DNA of 6,145 nucleotides, taken from positions 1 through 6,145 of the forward strand of contig CANQUO010000130.1 of the NCBI GenBank assembly GCA_947627085.1. The letters are read 5' to 3'. Under the pieces are notes generated by a model. It had not been told where the DNA came from. It was given only the letters and a program-made list of their open reading frames with translations, and ran no database searches. This DNA comes from an uncultured Oscillospiraceae bacterium. Lineage in GTDB: Bacteria; Bacillota; Clostridia; Oscillospirales; Oscillospiraceae. This document shows positions 5,076 to 6,145 of the stretch, piece after piece. Position numbers and translations under genes: made by a program. Each line of letters opens with the position of its first letter. The first letter of the stretch is position 1.

Positions 5076-6145
5076 TTATCTCTTATTGATTATAGCTCCC
5101 TTGTCGGCGGAGCTGACGTGCTGGGCGTAGCGCTTTAAGTAGCCGGTGATGTCGGTCTTGACCATGGGCTTTTCGGAGGCTTTACGCTTCGCTATCTCCT
5201 CGTCGCTGACCTTGAGGGTGATGGAGTGGGCGGGGATGTCGATGGTGATGGTGTCGCCCTCGTGAACGTAGGCTATGAGCCCGCCGGAGGCGGCCTCGGG
5301 GCTCACGTGTCCGATTGAGGCCCCCCGGGTGGCTCCGGAGAAGCGGCCGTCGGTTATGAGGGCCACGGTCTTGTCAAGCCCCGCGCCGGCGATGGCGGAG
5401 GTGGGGTTGAGCATCTCCCGCATACCGGGTCCCCCGGCGGGGCCCTCGTAGCGGATGACTATCACGTCTCCGGGGTTGATGCCGCCGCCGTAGATGACCT
5501 TTATGGCCTCCTCCTCGCTGTTGAATACACGGGCGGGGCCCTCGTGCCGGAGCATCTCGGGGGCCACGGCGGAGCGCTTCACCACACAGCCGTTCTCGGC
5601 CAGGTTCCCGAAGAGGACGGCGATGCCGCCGGTCTCGGAGTAGGGGTCGTCGATGGGACGGATAACGCTGGGGTCCAGGTTCTCCGCGTCGGCTATGTTC
5701 TCCCCCAGGGTCCTGCCCGTGCAGGTCATGACGGAGGTGTCGATGAGATTCTTCTTTGAAAGCTCCTTCAGAACGGCGTAGACGCCGCCGGCCTCGTTGA
5801 GGTCCTCCATGTAGGTGGGGCCCGCCGGGGCCAGGTGGCAGAGGTTGGGGGTCACGGCGCTTATCTCGTTGGCCATTTTGAGGTCGAAGTCCACGCCGCA
5901 CTCGTTGGCTATGGCCGGCAGGTGGAGCATGGAGTTTGTGGAGCACCCCAAGGCCATGTCGGCGGTGAGGGCGTTGCGTATGGCGGCCTCGGTCATTATA
6001 TCCCGGGCCCGTATATTCTTCCGGACCAGCTCCATCACCTGCATACCGGCCCTTTTGGCAAGGCTTATGCGGGCGGAGTAGGCCGCCGGTATGGTGCCGT
6101 TGCCCCGAAGGCCCATTCCCAGGACCTCGGTCAGGCAGTTCATGG
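5076..6145 (-). CDS. ilvD: Dihydroxy-acid dehydratase, 5' end outside window
   Basis: Fe-S dehydratase that turns 2,3-dihydroxy-3-methylbutanoate and its methylpentanoate homologue into the 2-oxo acids for valine (and leucine) and isoleucine. The visible 355 residues are roughly the last two thirds of a protein usually near 555. The ATG at 6141-6143 is internal: MNCLTEVLGMGLRGNGT normally follows the last Fe-S cysteine motif, so the three cluster cysteines lie beyond the window. Visible signatures, numbered from that Met: ALGCSTNSMLHLPAIA (64-79), CTGRTLGEN (141-149), GGPGMREMLNPTSAI (237-251) and TDGRFSGATRG (264-274), whose serine S269 is the proposed catalytic base. The C-terminal end (YAQHVSSADKGAIINKR) and the TAA at 5076-5078 are intact. 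Phosphogluconate dehydratase (Edd) is a relative, but these motifs and neighbours fit IlvD. Confidence 0.96.
   Translation of the reverse strand, partial: MNCLTEVLGMGLRGNGTIPAAYSARISLAKRAGMQVMELVRKNIRARDIMTEAAIRNALTADMALGCSTNSMLHLPAIANECGVDFDLKMANEISAVTPNLCHLAPAGPTYMEDLNEAGGVYAVLKELSKKNLIDTSVMTCTGRTLGENIADAENLDPSVIRPIDDPYSETGGIAVLFGNLAENGCVVKRSAVAPEMLRHEGPARVFNSEEEAIKVIYGGGINPGDVIVIRYEGPAGGPGMREMLNPTSAIAGAGLDKTVALITDGRFSGATRGASIGHVSPEAASGGLIAYVHEGDTITIDIPAHSITLKVSDEEIAKRKASEKPMVKTDITGYLKRYAQHVSSADKGAIINKR

Larger units (their letters stand above)
1..6145 (-). other. Probable ilvD-leuC-leuD-leuB-DUF815-ilvA operon
   Basis: All six genes run on the minus strand. Junctions seen: 61 bp (ilvD/leuC), a 4-base ATGA overlap (leuC/leuD), 36 bp (leuD/leuB), 1 base (leuB/DUF815) and 2 bases (DUF815/ilvA). 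No T-tract terminator or convincing promoter interrupts the run, so a single transcript is the simplest reading. Five genes encode enzymes of leucine, valine and isoleucine synthesis; the sixth is an ATPase of unknown role. Both ends of the operon lie outside the window, so its promoter and any leader control element (T-box or attenuator) cannot be seen. Confidence 0.85.

Overview
The window is one continuous minus-strand gene run for branched-chain amino acid synthesis. In transcription order (high to low coordinate) it holds: ilvD (5' end outside the window), leuC, leuD, leuB, an AAA+ ATPase of the DUF815 family, and ilvA (3' end outside the window). There is no non-coding stretch over 61 bp. 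I see no RNA gene, mobile element, CRISPR array, promoter or classical terminator. The plus strand carries only shadow reading frames.

The genes look like one operon. leuC and leuD overlap by 4 bases (ATGA), leuB and the ATPase gene are 1 base apart, and the ATPase gene and ilvA are 2 bases apart. The gaps are 36 bp for leuD-leuB and 61 bp for ilvD-leuC. The larger gap holds a perfect 9-bp GC-rich stem-loop without a T-tract.

The enzymes work together as follows. IlvA makes 2-oxobutanoate from threonine for isoleucine. IlvD makes the 2-oxo acids for valine and isoleucine, and the valine precursor also feeds leucine. LeuCD and LeuB carry 2-isopropylmalate to the leucine 2-oxo acid. Acetohydroxyacid synthase (ilvB/N), ilvC and leuA are not in the window and may lie upstream, beyond position 6145. 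The one gene with no known place in the pathway is the DUF815 ATPase, which is the main item of interest.

Organism (inference): an anaerobic, GC-rich Firmicute of the Clostridia, possibly Oscillospirales-like. This rests on the short LeuC/LeuD type, the style of the IlvD and LeuC sequences, strong GGAGG ribosome sites, and base composition of about 60% G+C by eye. Isoleucine ATA codons are unexpectedly common for that composition.
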